From positions 70,540 through 116,730 of the forward strand of contig BEHD01000004.1 in assembly GCA_002898355.1 (NCBI GenBank): DNA of 46,191 nt. The letters run 5' to 3'. Of the stretch, positions 1 to 7,656 are shown piece by piece. This DNA comes from an archaeon HR01. Its GTDB lineage: Archaea > Thermoproteota > Nitrososphaeria_A > Caldarchaeales > Caldarchaeaceae. The notes below the pieces were generated by a model, which saw only the letters and a list, made by a program, of their open reading frames with translations, was not told where the DNA came from and ran no database searches. The position numbers and the translations under genes are program-made. The first letter of the stretch is position 1. The number at the start of each line of letters is the position of its first letter.

Positions 1-1
1 C

Positions 2-1300
2 ATACTCATGGGCAAGGCGTGGGAGATAATACAGGCCGCAGGTGAGAGGATATATGTTGTGCCCCTGGAGAGCCTAGAGGGCGCCGTCCCCTCCTGGGTG
101 GGTGATGAGATACCTGTCCCCCTCGAGGTTGCCCAGGAGGTTGGAAGGATAAGGGGTGGGGCGGCTGAAGCATTCAGGGATGGGAGGCTAGAGGAATGGC
201 TGAAAGAGTTTACGGAGACCTACATGTGTGGAGAAGGGCTCGCCCTCGAATCCCTGAGGGAGGTCTCGGAGCATCTGCGGATGGGCCTTCCAGTTCCCAG
301 CGACAGGGTTGTGATGGTGGAGGAGACTCCGGAGTACGTGGTGGTCCATCTATGCGGTGGGCTGCGGGCCAACAGAACTATCTCAAGGGTTTTGGGGTCT
401 GAGCTTTCGAGGAGGGTTGGGGCACCCATAAGCGTGGTGCAGGACGCCTACAGGATAGTTCTGAGGTCGAGAAACATAGACGGCGAGATGGTGGAAAACC
501 TTCTGAGGGAGCTGGGCCAGACCCATGACTGGGAGAACCTCGTCAAAACAGCCGTTGAATCGTCGAACCTGTTCAGGAGGAGGCTGGTCCACACAGCCAG
601 AAAGATGGGTGTGATAAGCAGGGAGGCCAGCATCCTCGACATCAGCCTGGAGAAACTGGCCGAATCCCTCAAAGGCTCGGTTGTCTATGAGGAGGGGCTG
701 AACCACAGCCTCCAGACAGATTTTGCGGTGGAGACTGCAGGCCAGCTCCTGAAAGCTATAGCATCTGGGGCCACAGCGGTGGTGAGGGTGAGCGTTGACG
801 AGCCTACACCCCTCGCAAGGCTTACCATCGGAAGGCACGAGTCCGAGATAGATGTCATCGCAACGGACAGGCTTCAGAGGCTGGTGGCCAACGCCGTGAG
901 GGGGAGGCTCAACAGCGAAGCCGTAACCCTAGTCTGCTCCTCATGCTTCCAGTGGTATTCACGTCAGGCTGTCAGAGATGTATCCCAGAACCCCGCCTGC
1001 GGAAACTGCGGCTCCAACAGGCTGGGCGTACTCCACGAAGAACCGGAAGCCATACTACACCTCCTCTCCACCAGGGGAAGGCCGGCCAACAGAAGAGAGA
1101 AGAGCATCAAACGCCAGATTCTAAAAACGGCTAGACTGGTCGAGAGATATGGGAAGCCTGCGGTCTTCACCCTTGCCAGCCACTATCTCGACCCCGAGAC
1201 GGCTGAGGAGATACTCTCTAGGGAGAGCTCCCTAGGCATGCGCCTGATCGAGCTCATCATCGAGGAGGAGAAGAAGTCCCTCCAGAGGATGTTTCGGTAG
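2..1300 (+). CDS. lhr: Lhr-type superfamily 2 helicase, C-terminal part (5' truncated)
   Basis: The reading frame is open back to the first base, so the ATG at 8 is probably internal and the helicase core lies upstream of the window. What remains resembles the large C-terminal region of archaeal Lhr helicases, which unwind nucleic acid in repair or RNA metabolism. Visible features are a segment with IPVPLEVAQEVGRIR near residues 35-50, the block GGLRANRTISRVLG near 115-130, and a zinc ribbon with two CxxC pairs (CSSC and CGNC) near 310-335. The C-terminus is a charged helix. The last 44 bases overlap the convergent winged-helix gene at 1257-1868. The family call is fairly firm; which Lhr subgroup it belongs to cannot be said from this fragment. 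Confidence 0.75.
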   Translation: MLMGKAWEIIQAAGERIYVVPLESLEGAVPSWVGDEIPVPLEVAQEVGRIRGGAAEAFRDGRLEEWLKEFTETYMCGEGLALESLREVSEHLRMGLPVPSDRVVMVEETPEYVVVHLCGGLRANRTISRVLGSELSRRVGAPISVVQDAYRIVLRSRNIDGEMVENLLRELGQTHDWENLVKTAVESSNLFRRRLVHTARKMGVISREASILDISLEKLAESLKGSVVYEEGLNHSLQTDFAVETAGQLLKAIASGATAVVRVSVDEPTPLARLTIGRHESEIDVIATDRLQRLVANAVRGRLNSEAVTLVCSSCFQWYSRQAVRDVSQNPACGNCGSNRLGVLHEEPEAILHLLSTRGRPANRREKSIKRQILKTARLVERYGKPAVFTLASHYLDPETAEEILSRESSLGMRLIELIIEEEKKSLQRMFR

Positions 1301-1868
1301 GGCTTCTCTGCCCCGACTCGGCTGCCGCCCGCATCAGCTCCCTCTGGTCCACCTCGGCTAACGCCCTCCACCCCACATGGAGTATCCCGTCCTCATCCCT
1401 GAAAAGGTATCCCCTCCTGATAAACCTCTCCAGATAGGATTCTATCTTCCACTTGGGCATCTTGGTCTCCAGCACCTCCAAGACATCTTTGACGGGTGCC
1501 TTTCCGCCCCGGGAGAAGAGGAGGGAGAGGGAGGCCGAGAGGACGGCCAGCTCGTCTATACGCCATCCCGCAGCGACAATCTCGGAAAGTGTTAAGGGCT
1601 CGGCCAGAGTTATGAAGTATCTCGCCCGGTCATAGTCTTCAGGGCCTGAGCCTTCCGACCCGCCCTCGAAGAGGATTTTAACCCTGAGACCTAGCGGCTC
1701 CAGCCGGTGATTTAATGTCTCGATGACCTTGGGATAGTTTTTCCCCAGCCTCCTCCTCAACTCATACCCTCTCACGCCTGGGAGACGGTGGCTGCTGAAG
1801 AGGAGCATGGCGATAGCTGTTGACATCCGCCTCTTGGACCTGGTCTGCTCAGGTGTTGTCTCTCCCAT
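1257..1868 (-). CDS. MAGE/Nse3-like KITE winged-helix protein
   Basis: A 203-residue protein that I read as a tandem winged-helix KITE subunit of an SMC complex, closer to Nse3/MAGE than to ScpB. Residues 15-65 (MSTAIAMLLF, YELRRRLGKNYPKV, LNHRLEPLGLRV) match the first MAGE winged helix. Residues 108-133 (AVLSASLSLLFSRGGKAP, then VLEVL) match the MAGE pattern of a hydrophobic helix, a G-x-AP turn and the WEVL helix. Residues 145-173 (YLERFIRRGYL, GWRALAEVD) match the end of the second winged helix. The tail 184-203 is disordered and rich in Ser, Gly and Pro. Its start overlaps the kleisin-like gene by 20 nt, so the two are probably translationally coupled. M15 at 1826 is an alternative start. 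Family knowledge: Nse3 binds Nse4, DNA and the RING protein Nse1. Confidence 0.6.
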   Translation of the reverse strand: MGETTPEQTRSKRRMSTAIAMLLFSSHRLPGVRGYELRRRLGKNYPKVIETLNHRLEPLGLRVKILFEGGSEGSGPEDYDRARYFITLAEPLTLSEIVAAGWRIDELAVLSASLSLLFSRGGKAPVKDVLEVLETKMPKWKIESYLERFIRRGYLFRDEDGILHVGWRALAEVDQRELMRAAAESGQRSPTETSSGGTSSPPR

Positions 1869-2631
1869 CCCTCTTCACCGTGACCGTGATAGGTAGCGAG
1901 GTCACAGTTTTCCTATCCAGTTTCTCTCTGAAGGGCTGGAGGTATATCTCGCCTGTTAAAGGGTTTCTCAAAATTTCCGCCAACCCTTCGCTCACGATGA
2001 ACGAGACTAGGTAGGCCCTGTAAGGCCTATTCATCTCACCCTCTCTCGATATGAAATTGAAGTAGTCCAAGCGTCCTCCGTCGCCGGCCAGCTCCAGCAT
2101 CTCACCATGTATATTCCTGACCTCATCCTCCAAGGGTTTATCCTGTGAGAAGATGGGGAGAAGGTCCTGGATGGAGCCTGAGATATCGGATGCGGAGCTG
2201 GTGCCCTCCCTCGGCCCGGCCCTGGTGGGCAGGCCTAGAAAATATTCAAGCCCGTCCCTCACCATGCCGGCCGTCAGCTGCTCGCTGAATACTATGGGCC
2301 TCCAGCTGGATGCAAGCCATGAGGCGATATCCCGGAGGTCGGCTGAGAGAATCCTTACGGCGACTAGCTGGGAGTCGACGAAGAGTGAGGCCGCCCTGTC
2401 CCTGAGCCATTTATGCTGTAGGGCTATGACGATAGCTATCTTGTAGAGGGTTTCGGCGTCTACGAGGATTGTGTCGAAGGTTTTCTGGCTGTCAAGTATG
2501 TGTCTCAGCCTGTTGAGTAGGGATTTCACGTCTACGGTGAAGGGGTCCACACCCGACTTCTCTATACTCTCACATAGCTGGATTATTTTGAGCAGCTCCT
2601 CCCGCGCCATAGCCCGTGAACGGCTAGCCAT
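1849..2631 (-). CDS. Kleisin-like SMC partner, Nse4-like
   Basis: Start chosen at the ATG at 2631, which overlaps the end of the SMC-like gene by 8 nt and has a purine-rich GGAGGG stretch upstream; a longer frame reaches 2685. The 260-residue product has an N-terminal helical region (residues 10-105) with FDTILVDAETLYKIA and FVDSQLVAVRILSADL, a disordered middle (136-155) and a C-terminal winged-helix-like segment at 203-235 (RAYLVSFIVSEGLAEI, then EIYLQPF). That last segment resembles the Nse4 C-terminal domain, which begins with a similar VSF-V-DG-A pattern and closes SMC heads. Its position between an SMC ATPase and a KITE protein is the standard kleisin context. Sequence similarity of kleisins is weak, so context carries much of the call. 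An ScpA-type kleisin is the alternative. Confidence 0.55.
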   Translation of the reverse strand: MASRSRAMAREELLKIIQLCESIEKSGVDPFTVDVKSLLNRLRHILDSQKTFDTILVDAETLYKIAIVIALQHKWLRDRAASLFVDSQLVAVRILSADLRDIASWLASSWRPIVFSEQLTAGMVRDGLEYFLGLPTRAGPREGTSSASDISGSIQDLLPIFSQDKPLEDEVRNIHGEMLELAGDGGRLDYFNFISREGEMNRPYRAYLVSFIVSEGLAEILRNPLTGEIYLQPFREKLDRKTVTSLPITVTVKRDGRDNT

Positions 2632-4363
2632 CCGCCGACACCCTCCCCTCCACAGGCATGGCCACCAAAGACCTACCCTGAACACTCTGAACCACTATAA
2701 CGTTCATATCCTCGGTGAAGGTAACCCTCCCGGGGGTTATCATGATATACTGGATGCTGGGGTCCTGCCGGGCAGTGCTGGTGAGGATGTTTATGATTCT
2801 CTCCCTGTTGAGCGGGTCAAGATGAACGTCGAACTCGTCTATGGCCCTGAACGGTGATTTCACATATTTCTGCAACGCCAGGAGGAAGGCGAGCGTAGCA
2901 ACTATCCTCTCCCCCCCACTCTGGGTGTGCTCATTCAAAAGCGCTGGCTCAACACCTCTGAACCCCACAAATATCTCTATACTGGCCTTGGAGATGTCGT
3001 CGAGATTTCTCAACTCTATCCTACCAACACCGCCCACCAGCGATAGGATCTGCGAGTAGACCGGCTCCACCTCATTAATCAGAGACCTTATGAATGTCTT
3101 CCACGTCTCCTTCCTATACTCCACCTCCTCGAGGGCTTTCCTGACGTTGTCGCTTAGCTGCTGCGCCCTCAGCTCAGCCTCCCTATACTTGGACTCGGCT
3201 ATCAGGAACATGTCCTCGCTATCCTCCGAGACCTGCCCCAGCCCCGCTATCTGAAGGGCTGTCTGCTTTATCTCCTCAGCCAGCTCCTGAGGCTTCCTAG
3301 ATGTCTCCACCTCAGCACCCTTGCTCAGAGCCTCCTCGAGACGTTTGGAGAGCTCCTTCTCCAGCTGGCTCAGCTCCTGTCTAAGCTCGCCCACCCTAGA
3401 CTGGTAGGCCCTCATCCTCTCCTTATACATGCCCAGCAGGCCTGCATGGCTCACCAAGTTCTCAAGGGATGACCTCAGCCACGCCTCATCACTTTCACGG
3501 TAGCGGCCAAGTATCTCACCCAATATCCTGTCCACGTTTCTTCCCTCATCACCCACCCGGCCCTCCAGCTCCACCATCTTCTCCTCCAGCTCCCCGATCT
3601 TCTCCTCAACCCTGCTGACAGACCTCCTCGCCTCATTCACGAGGGACCAAGCATACTCCTTTTCAAGCTCGCCCCTCCTCCTCACCAGGTCCCTATATAT
3701 CGTCAGCTTCTGGTATTCCGAGCGCCAGAACTCGACAGCTGACCTCGCCTCCTCAAGGGTCTTCCTCAACACAGCCTCCTCAGCTGAGAGGGATGAGAGC
3801 TTTGTCTCTGCCTCCAGTATCTTCTCCCTCAGCCCCCGGGCCCCCACCGCCTCCTCGATCATGGAAAGCTTTTCACGGCTATCCCTCCCCACAAACTGCT
3901 CTATCATGTTCTGGTGCATAACTATCAGGAGGTTGTCAGGGTTGATGCCCATCCTGGCCAGGAAATGCTCCACCTCGGCCTTGGGCTTGAACCTGTTGTT
4001 GATGTAGTGCCAGTAGTCCCCGCTCTTCTTCATAAACCTCGTGATGGTGATGTTGTCGGAGTTGACCGATGGGATCGGCCTGACGCCGTTAACCGGCCTG
4101 TTGTCGAAGGTTACCGAGACGCGGGCTGCATCCGCCCCACGTCTAATGAGGTCGCTGAGCCTCTGACCCCTCTCGGTATATGACTGGCCGAGGGCCACGG
4201 AGATGGCTAGAAGTATCGATGATTTACCTGAGCCGTTGGGGCCTACAATTATGTTGAGGCCTCTGGAGAAGGATATCCGGCTATATTCATGGGACATGAA
4301 ATTCTCCAGCACCACCTCTCGGATATACGTCTTCGACTGCGGGGTCAGCCCAGGCTCTATCAC
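2624..4363 (-). CDS. Short SMC/Rad50-family ATPase, Smc5-like head
   Basis: A 579-residue ABC-type ATPase with split head. Walker A is GPNGSGKSS at residues 41-49, the Q-loop glutamine is in MHQN near 151, the signature motif SGGER is at 482-486 and Walker B is FRAIDEFD at 505-512 (D509, E510). The motif QYIMITP at 538-544 with the preceding CPFR-like SPFR block is very close to the C-terminal head of eukaryotic Smc5. Coiled coil fills roughly 165-300 and 315-425, far less than a canonical SMC (about 1150-1200 residues), and I see neither a hinge domain nor a CxxC zinc hook. The GTG start at 4363 lies 35 nt from a TATA-like stretch at 4394-4402. It heads a three-gene unit with kleisin-like and Nse3-like genes. 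Alternatives are other archaeal SMC-like proteins such as Sulfolobus coalescin or halobacterial Sph proteins. Confidence 0.7.
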   Translation of the reverse strand: MIEPGLTPQSKTYIREVVLENFMSHEYSRISFSRGLNIIVGPNGSGKSSILLAISVALGQSYTERGQRLSDLIRRGADAARVSVTFDNRPVNGVRPIPSVNSDNITITRFMKKSGDYWHYINNRFKPKAEVEHFLARMGINPDNLLIVMHQNMIEQFVGRDSREKLSMIEEAVGARGLREKILEAETKLSSLSAEEAVLRKTLEEARSAVEFWRSEYQKLTIYRDLVRRRGELEKEYAWSLVNEARRSVSRVEEKIGELEEKMVELEGRVGDEGRNVDRILGEILGRYRESDEAWLRSSLENLVSHAGLLGMYKERMRAYQSRVGELRQELSQLEKELSKRLEEALSKGAEVETSRKPQELAEEIKQTALQIAGLGQVSEDSEDMFLIAESKYREAELRAQQLSDNVRKALEEVEYRKETWKTFIRSLINEVEPVYSQILSLVGGVGRIELRNLDDISKASIEIFVGFRGVEPALLNEHTQSGGERIVATLAFLLALQKYVKSPFRAIDEFDVHLDPLNRERIINILTSTARQDPSIQYIMITPGRVTFTEDMNVIVVQSVQGRSLVAMPVEGRVSADG

Positions 4364-4461
4364 GGGGTTCAGCCGTCCATGGCCTCAAGACACGTGTATA
4401 TATGGGATAACCCGACACCCCGGTGTTAAACTTAAATTTTCTTCCCCTACCACCCCCCTAG
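4364..4461. promoter_or_regulatory. Divergent promoter region, SMC-like unit and L39e
   Basis: For the minus strand, a TATA-like stretch (CATATATAC) at 4394-4402 sits about 35 nt before the GTG at 4363. For the plus strand, CTTAAATTTT at 4431-4440 is centred about 26 nt before the L39e ATG at 4462, the distance expected for a leaderless transcript. No other element is apparent. Confidence 0.45.
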
Positions 4462-4611
4462 ATGGTTAAGGTATTACCTGTGAAGAAGAGACTGGCCAAA
4501 GAGATTAGGAGGGCTTGGTCTGTCCCCACATGGGTTATAGCCAGGACTAGAAGGGAGGTAAGGTTCTCCAACAGGCGTAGGTCGTGGAGGAGAACTAGGA
4601 TAAAGCCGTAG
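4462..4611 (+). CDS. rpl39e: Large-subunit ribosomal protein eL39 (L39e)
   Basis: A 49-residue, very basic protein. It contains KKRLAKEIRRAW, the typical VPTWVIARTRREVR stretch and the C-terminal RRRSWRRTRIKP, matching the invariant WRR-x(2)-K end of L39e; family length is about 50 residues. It lines the peptide exit tunnel of the large subunit. It heads a plus-strand run with L31e, aIF6, prefoldin and FtsY, all concerned with ribosome assembly, folding or targeting of nascent chains. The start ATG is about 26 nt downstream of an AT-rich box, consistent with leaderless transcription. Confidence 0.93.
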   Translation: MVKVLPVKKRLAKEIRRAWSVPTWVIARTRREVRFSNRRRSWRRTRIKP

Positions 4612-4654
4612 GTGGAAATCTTTAAAGAGAGCAGCGGCTGACGGCCAAATAGAT

Positions 4655-4927
4655 TTGAGCGAGAAAACAGTTCATACAATACCTTTGAGGGATGCGTGGA
4701 AGGGGTCGAGGCTTAGGAGGGCTAAGTCGGCCATGAGGATTCTGAGGGAGTATGCGCTGCGCCATACTGGCGCTAAGAGGGTGAAGATATCGGAGAGCAT
4801 CTCTAAGATGGTGTGGGCTAGGGGTATTCAGAACCCGCCGAGACGTATAAGGGTTGAGATAGTCCAGGAGGATGAGGAGACGGTCTCTCTGAGACTTGAG
4901 GGTGAGAAGGAAGAGGAAGAAGAGTAG
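4655..4927 (+). CDS. rpl31e: Large-subunit ribosomal protein eL31 (L31e)
   Basis: A 90-residue protein with the L31e pattern IPLRDAWKGSRLRRAKSAMRILREY, the segment VKISESISKMVWARGIQNPPRRIRV and an acidic C-terminal tail of glutamates. L31e sits near the exit tunnel where targeting factors dock. The frame begins at a TTG at 4655; no ATG precedes the conserved core, so TTG is the probable start. It is separated from L39e by 43 nt, with an AT-rich stretch (AATCTTTAAAGAG) at about 4617-4629 that may be its own promoter. The next gene, aIF6, begins 6 nt after the stop. Confidence 0.93.
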   Translation: MSEKTVHTIPLRDAWKGSRLRRAKSAMRILREYALRHTGAKRVKISESISKMVWARGIQNPPRRIRVEIVQEDEETVSLRLEGEKEEEEE

Positions 4928-4933
4928 GTTGTT

Positions 4934-5602
4934 ATGGTGGTCCGGCTTGAGTCAGTCCTAGGAACTGCCGAGGTAGGCCTATTCGCATTAGCCACCGACA
5001 GCTATATCATCATCTCCAAGGCCGTCAACCCATCCAAACGCAGGGTCTTCGAGGAGGTCCTCCAGGCGGAGCCACTATACATCTCGCCGGCCGGAAGCAT
5101 CCTAGTATCGCCATTCATGGCCGGCAACTCCAACGGACTAGTAGTCTCCAGCCTAGTCCTCGACGACGAGATAAGGGATATCAGAAGGAGACTCCCCAAC
5201 ATATCACTGGGAAGACTTGATACGAGATATACCGCTGTCGGGAACCTGATTCTATGCAACGATAAAGGCGCTATAGCGAGTCACATCCTTGGAAGAGAAA
5301 ACTTAAGGACTATCGCAGATATTCTAGGTGTTGAGGTTGTGCCAGCCAGACTTGCTAGGAGAAGCTATGTGGGGTCGCTGGCGGCTGTCACCAACGTCGG
5401 ATGCCTTGTCCATGTGGAGGCTGACGAGGATGAGATAGCCACAATCTCTAACATGCTCAAGGTCGATGTATCTGCTGGAACGGTGAACGGAGGCCTCCGA
5501 TACGTCAGGTCCAGCATAGTGGCCAACTCTAAGGGAGTTATAGTCGGCTCCAGAACCACAGGGCCCGAGCTGATGACTATAACAAGGGTTTTCGGCCAAT
5601 AA
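4934..5602 (+). CDS. eif6: Translation initiation factor aIF6
   Basis: A 222-residue protein of the IF6 family, which binds the large ribosomal subunit and prevents premature joining with the small subunit. The five-fold alpha/beta repeats of the pentein fold can be followed: EVGLFALATDSYIII near 14-28, the YISPAGSILVSPFMAGNSNGLVV block near 50-73, NLILCNDKGAI near 109-119, and the repeat SSIVANSKGVIVG near 193-206, ending ELMTITRVFG. Length fits the family. It follows L31e by 6 nt and precedes prefoldin alpha by 24 nt. In many archaea a ribosomal LX (L18a) gene stands between aIF6 and prefoldin; here there is no room for one. Confidence 0.95.
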   Translation: MVVRLESVLGTAEVGLFALATDSYIIISKAVNPSKRRVFEEVLQAEPLYISPAGSILVSPFMAGNSNGLVVSSLVLDDEIRDIRRRLPNISLGRLDTRYTAVGNLILCNDKGAIASHILGRENLRTIADILGVEVVPARLARRSYVGSLAAVTNVGCLVHVEADEDEIATISNMLKVDVSAGTVNGGLRYVRSSIVANSKGVIVGSRTTGPELMTITRVFGQ

Positions 5603-5626
5603 GAGTTATTAGACCGGATATGGTGG

Positions 5627-6064
5627 ATGGGATATATGTCATCGGATGAGAGGCTTGCCAGGGTCATTGCAGACCTGCAGACAGCCGAGCGGATAGTGGC
5701 CGACCTCAACCTTAGGATTCTCAACATAGAGAGGTCTATAGAAGAGCATGAAAACGCTGTGAGGTTTATTCAGGAGATAAAGAAGGGTTCAGGGCCCTAT
5801 AACCTTCTCATCCCCCTCGGAGCCGGTGTATTCGCTAGGGTTGAGCTGACTAGCCCCGACATCCTCCACGTCAATCTGGGCGCCCAGCTCTTCGCACAGA
5901 AAAGCCTTGAAGAGAGCGAGCAGATACTTACAAGGCGGAGCCAGAGCCTTCAGCAGGCTAGGGACAACCTCTCCAGGCGGGCTGCCGAATATATGTCAAG
6001 GGTTGAGGAGCTGAGGAGGTTCATTAACGCGATGCTTTCCCAGCAGCAACAAGCAGGTAGGTGA
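5627..6064 (+). CDS. pfdA: Prefoldin alpha subunit
   Basis: A 145-residue protein with long N- and C-terminal coiled coils (residues 5-50 and 95-140) flanking a short beta-hairpin region containing YNLLIPLGAGVFARVEL and ILHVNLGAQLFAQKS, the standard prefoldin alpha pattern. Prefoldin holds unfolded proteins for delivery to the thermosome. The ATG at 5636 (fourth residue) is an equally good start, preceded by GGTGG and GGATGGG purine stretches. The stop overlaps the GTG start of ftsY, so the two are coupled. Confidence 0.9.
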   Translation: MGYMSSDERLARVIADLQTAERIVADLNLRILNIERSIEEHENAVRFIQEIKKGSGPYNLLIPLGAGVFARVELTSPDILHVNLGAQLFAQKSLEESEQILTRRSQSLQQARDNLSRRAAEYMSRVEELRRFINAMLSQQQQAGR

Positions 6065-6975
6065 TAATGCTTCAGGGACTTAAGAAAGTTTTTCAGGACA
6101 TAGCTGAGAAAATTAGGACGACAACCCTCTCGGATGAGGAGGTGGAGAAAACCCTTCAGACATTTTTCAGCCAGCTAGTATCCAACGACGTAGCTGTTGA
6201 GACAGCCGAGTCCATAGTCTCCGGGCTGAGGGAGGAGCTGAAGAGGGTAAGGGTGGGAAGATTTAACGGCGACCGGGCGGTTGTAAGACAGATACTTAGG
6301 CGGGCTGTGGAGGACAAGATTAAGCAGGCCGATGCGAGGATATTGCTGGAGAGGGCTGAGAGGAACATGGGTGCGGGTAGGCCCACCGTGATAATGTTTG
6401 TAGGGCCCAACGGCTCGGGTAAGACGACGACTGTGGTGAAGCTTGCCACATACCTGCGGAGCCATGGCTATTCCGTCATCCTGGCATCCGCCGACACCTT
6501 TAGGGCTGGTGCGATAGAGCAGCTGGAGACCCTCGGGGAGAGGGAAGGCTTCATAGTGGTTAAGCAGGGATATGGGGCGGACGCCACAGCGGTGGCGGTG
6601 GATGCCGTAAACAGGGCGAGGTCCATGAGGGCCCATTTCGTTCTCGTGGACACGGCGGGTAGGACTGAGACGGATAGGGGCCTGCTGGAGGAGATGAAGA
6701 AGATGAAAAGGGTTCTAAACCCTGACTTCGTCATCTACGTCGGAGATGCCCTGACCGGGAACGCGGCGGTTGAGCAGGCCAGACAGTTCAACTCGGTGGT
6801 GGGGATAGACTACGTCATCCTCGCCAAGCTGGACGCAGACGCAAGGGGTGGCTCAGCCCTATCTATAGCCCACGCCACAGGGAAACCCCTCATCTTCGCC
6901 GGAGTCGGACAGGATATGAAGGACCTGGATGACTCTCCGAGGGAGAGGGTTTTATCTAGCCTTGACCTGGCATAG
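6061..6975 (+). CDS. ftsY: Signal recognition particle receptor FtsY
   Basis: A 304-residue SRP GTPase. It shows the N-domain helices, then the G-domain motifs: G1 GPNGSGKTTT near 119-128, DTFRAGA (G2 region) near 146-152, DTAGR (G3) near 200-204, and AKLD in place of the usual TKLD (G4) near 260-263, then DARGGSALS and the closing GVGQDMKDL segment. FtsY docks SRP-ribosome complexes at the membrane translocon. The GTG start overlaps the prefoldin stop by 4 nt. There is no long acidic A domain, as usual for archaeal FtsY. Confidence 0.95.
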   Translation: MIMLQGLKKVFQDIAEKIRTTTLSDEEVEKTLQTFFSQLVSNDVAVETAESIVSGLREELKRVRVGRFNGDRAVVRQILRRAVEDKIKQADARILLERAERNMGAGRPTVIMFVGPNGSGKTTTVVKLATYLRSHGYSVILASADTFRAGAIEQLETLGEREGFIVVKQGYGADATAVAVDAVNRARSMRAHFVLVDTAGRTETDRGLLEEMKKMKRVLNPDFVIYVGDALTGNAAVEQARQFNSVVGIDYVILAKLDADARGGSALSIAHATGKPLIFAGVGQDMKDLDDSPRERVLSSLDLA

Positions 6976-6982
6976 ATAGAGT

Positions 6983-7612
6983 ATGTCGGATGAGAGCCGG
7001 CTACTGGATTCCCTGCTGAAGATGGGCGATGTAAAAGGCCCCACACCCGCCTTCACCCACGTCCACATGATATACGCCCTCACCCTCCTCCACCAGCTGG
7101 GTAGGGCTGGCAGAAAAAGACTCTCCGAACTCCTTTCCCTAGGTGAGGGCTCGGTGAGAACCCTCCTCCAGAAGCTCCTCAGCCTCACCCTTGTAAAATC
7201 TGATAGGGGTGGATACCGGCTGACCGAGAAGGGTATGAGATTGCTGACCAGGCTGGGGGCTATGGTCAGCCCGTTAACAGAGCTTGATTTTCCCATGCCC
7301 TGGAGGTCTGAGCAGAACATTGCGGTGGTGGTTTCCGGCGTTAAAGGGCTTAAGGGTACGGGTGTGGAGCAGAGGGATGTAGCAATCAGGTACGGCGCAT
7401 CCGAGGCGATGGTCCTAACATATGAGAGGGATGGCCTACATATGCCCAAGGTGGCCAACCTCTCGGTGGAGAGGCCTGAGTTCTCATCCAAGATAATAAA
7501 CCGTCTAAGACCCAAGCCGGGCGACATCATAATTATCACAGGCTCACCCGACCTAGCCACCTCCAAATACTCAGCGCTGGGGGCGGCGCTATCTCTGATA
7601 CGCAGACGGTAA
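6983..7612 (+). CDS. DUF4443-type winged-helix transcriptional regulator
   Basis: A 209-residue protein. Residues 20-95 form a winged helix (LTLLHQLGRAGRKRLSELL, GEGSVRTLLQKL, GYRLTEKGMRLL). Residues 108-209 form an alpha/beta domain with NIAVVVSGVKGLKGTGVEQRD and the closing RPKPGDIIIITGSPDLATS, matching the archaeal DUF4443 domain that follows such DNA-binding modules. It begins 7 nt after ftsY and is likely co-transcribed. The effector is unknown; the C-terminal domain looks like a small-molecule-binding module. HMG-CoA reductase follows by 44 nt. Confidence 0.7.
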   Translation: MSDESRLLDSLLKMGDVKGPTPAFTHVHMIYALTLLHQLGRAGRKRLSELLSLGEGSVRTLLQKLLSLTLVKSDRGGYRLTEKGMRLLTRLGAMVSPLTELDFPMPWRSEQNIAVVVSGVKGLKGTGVEQRDVAIRYGASEAMVLTYERDGLHMPKVANLSVERPEFSSKIINRLRPKPGDIIIITGSPDLATSKYSALGAALSLIRRR

Positions 7613-7656
7613 ATCTTATATCTGTATGTAAAACATCAACACCGAGATGATGTGTA

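Noticed and set aside
383-838. Open frame of 151 codons on the minus strand opposite the Lhr gene
   Set aside because: Its sequence has no domain pattern, is rich in Cys, His and Pro as expected of a shadow frame, and lies fully inside a well-supported gene.
1377-2014. Plus-strand frames opposite the kleisin-like and MAGE-like genes
   Set aside because: Composition is Ser/Arg/Leu-rich without structure; the minus-strand frames overlap in operon fashion and show family motifs.
2624-4363. Reading as Rad50 with a zinc hook
   Set aside because: No CxxC is found in the middle of the coiled coil, no Mre11 is adjacent, and the C-terminal head resembles Smc5.
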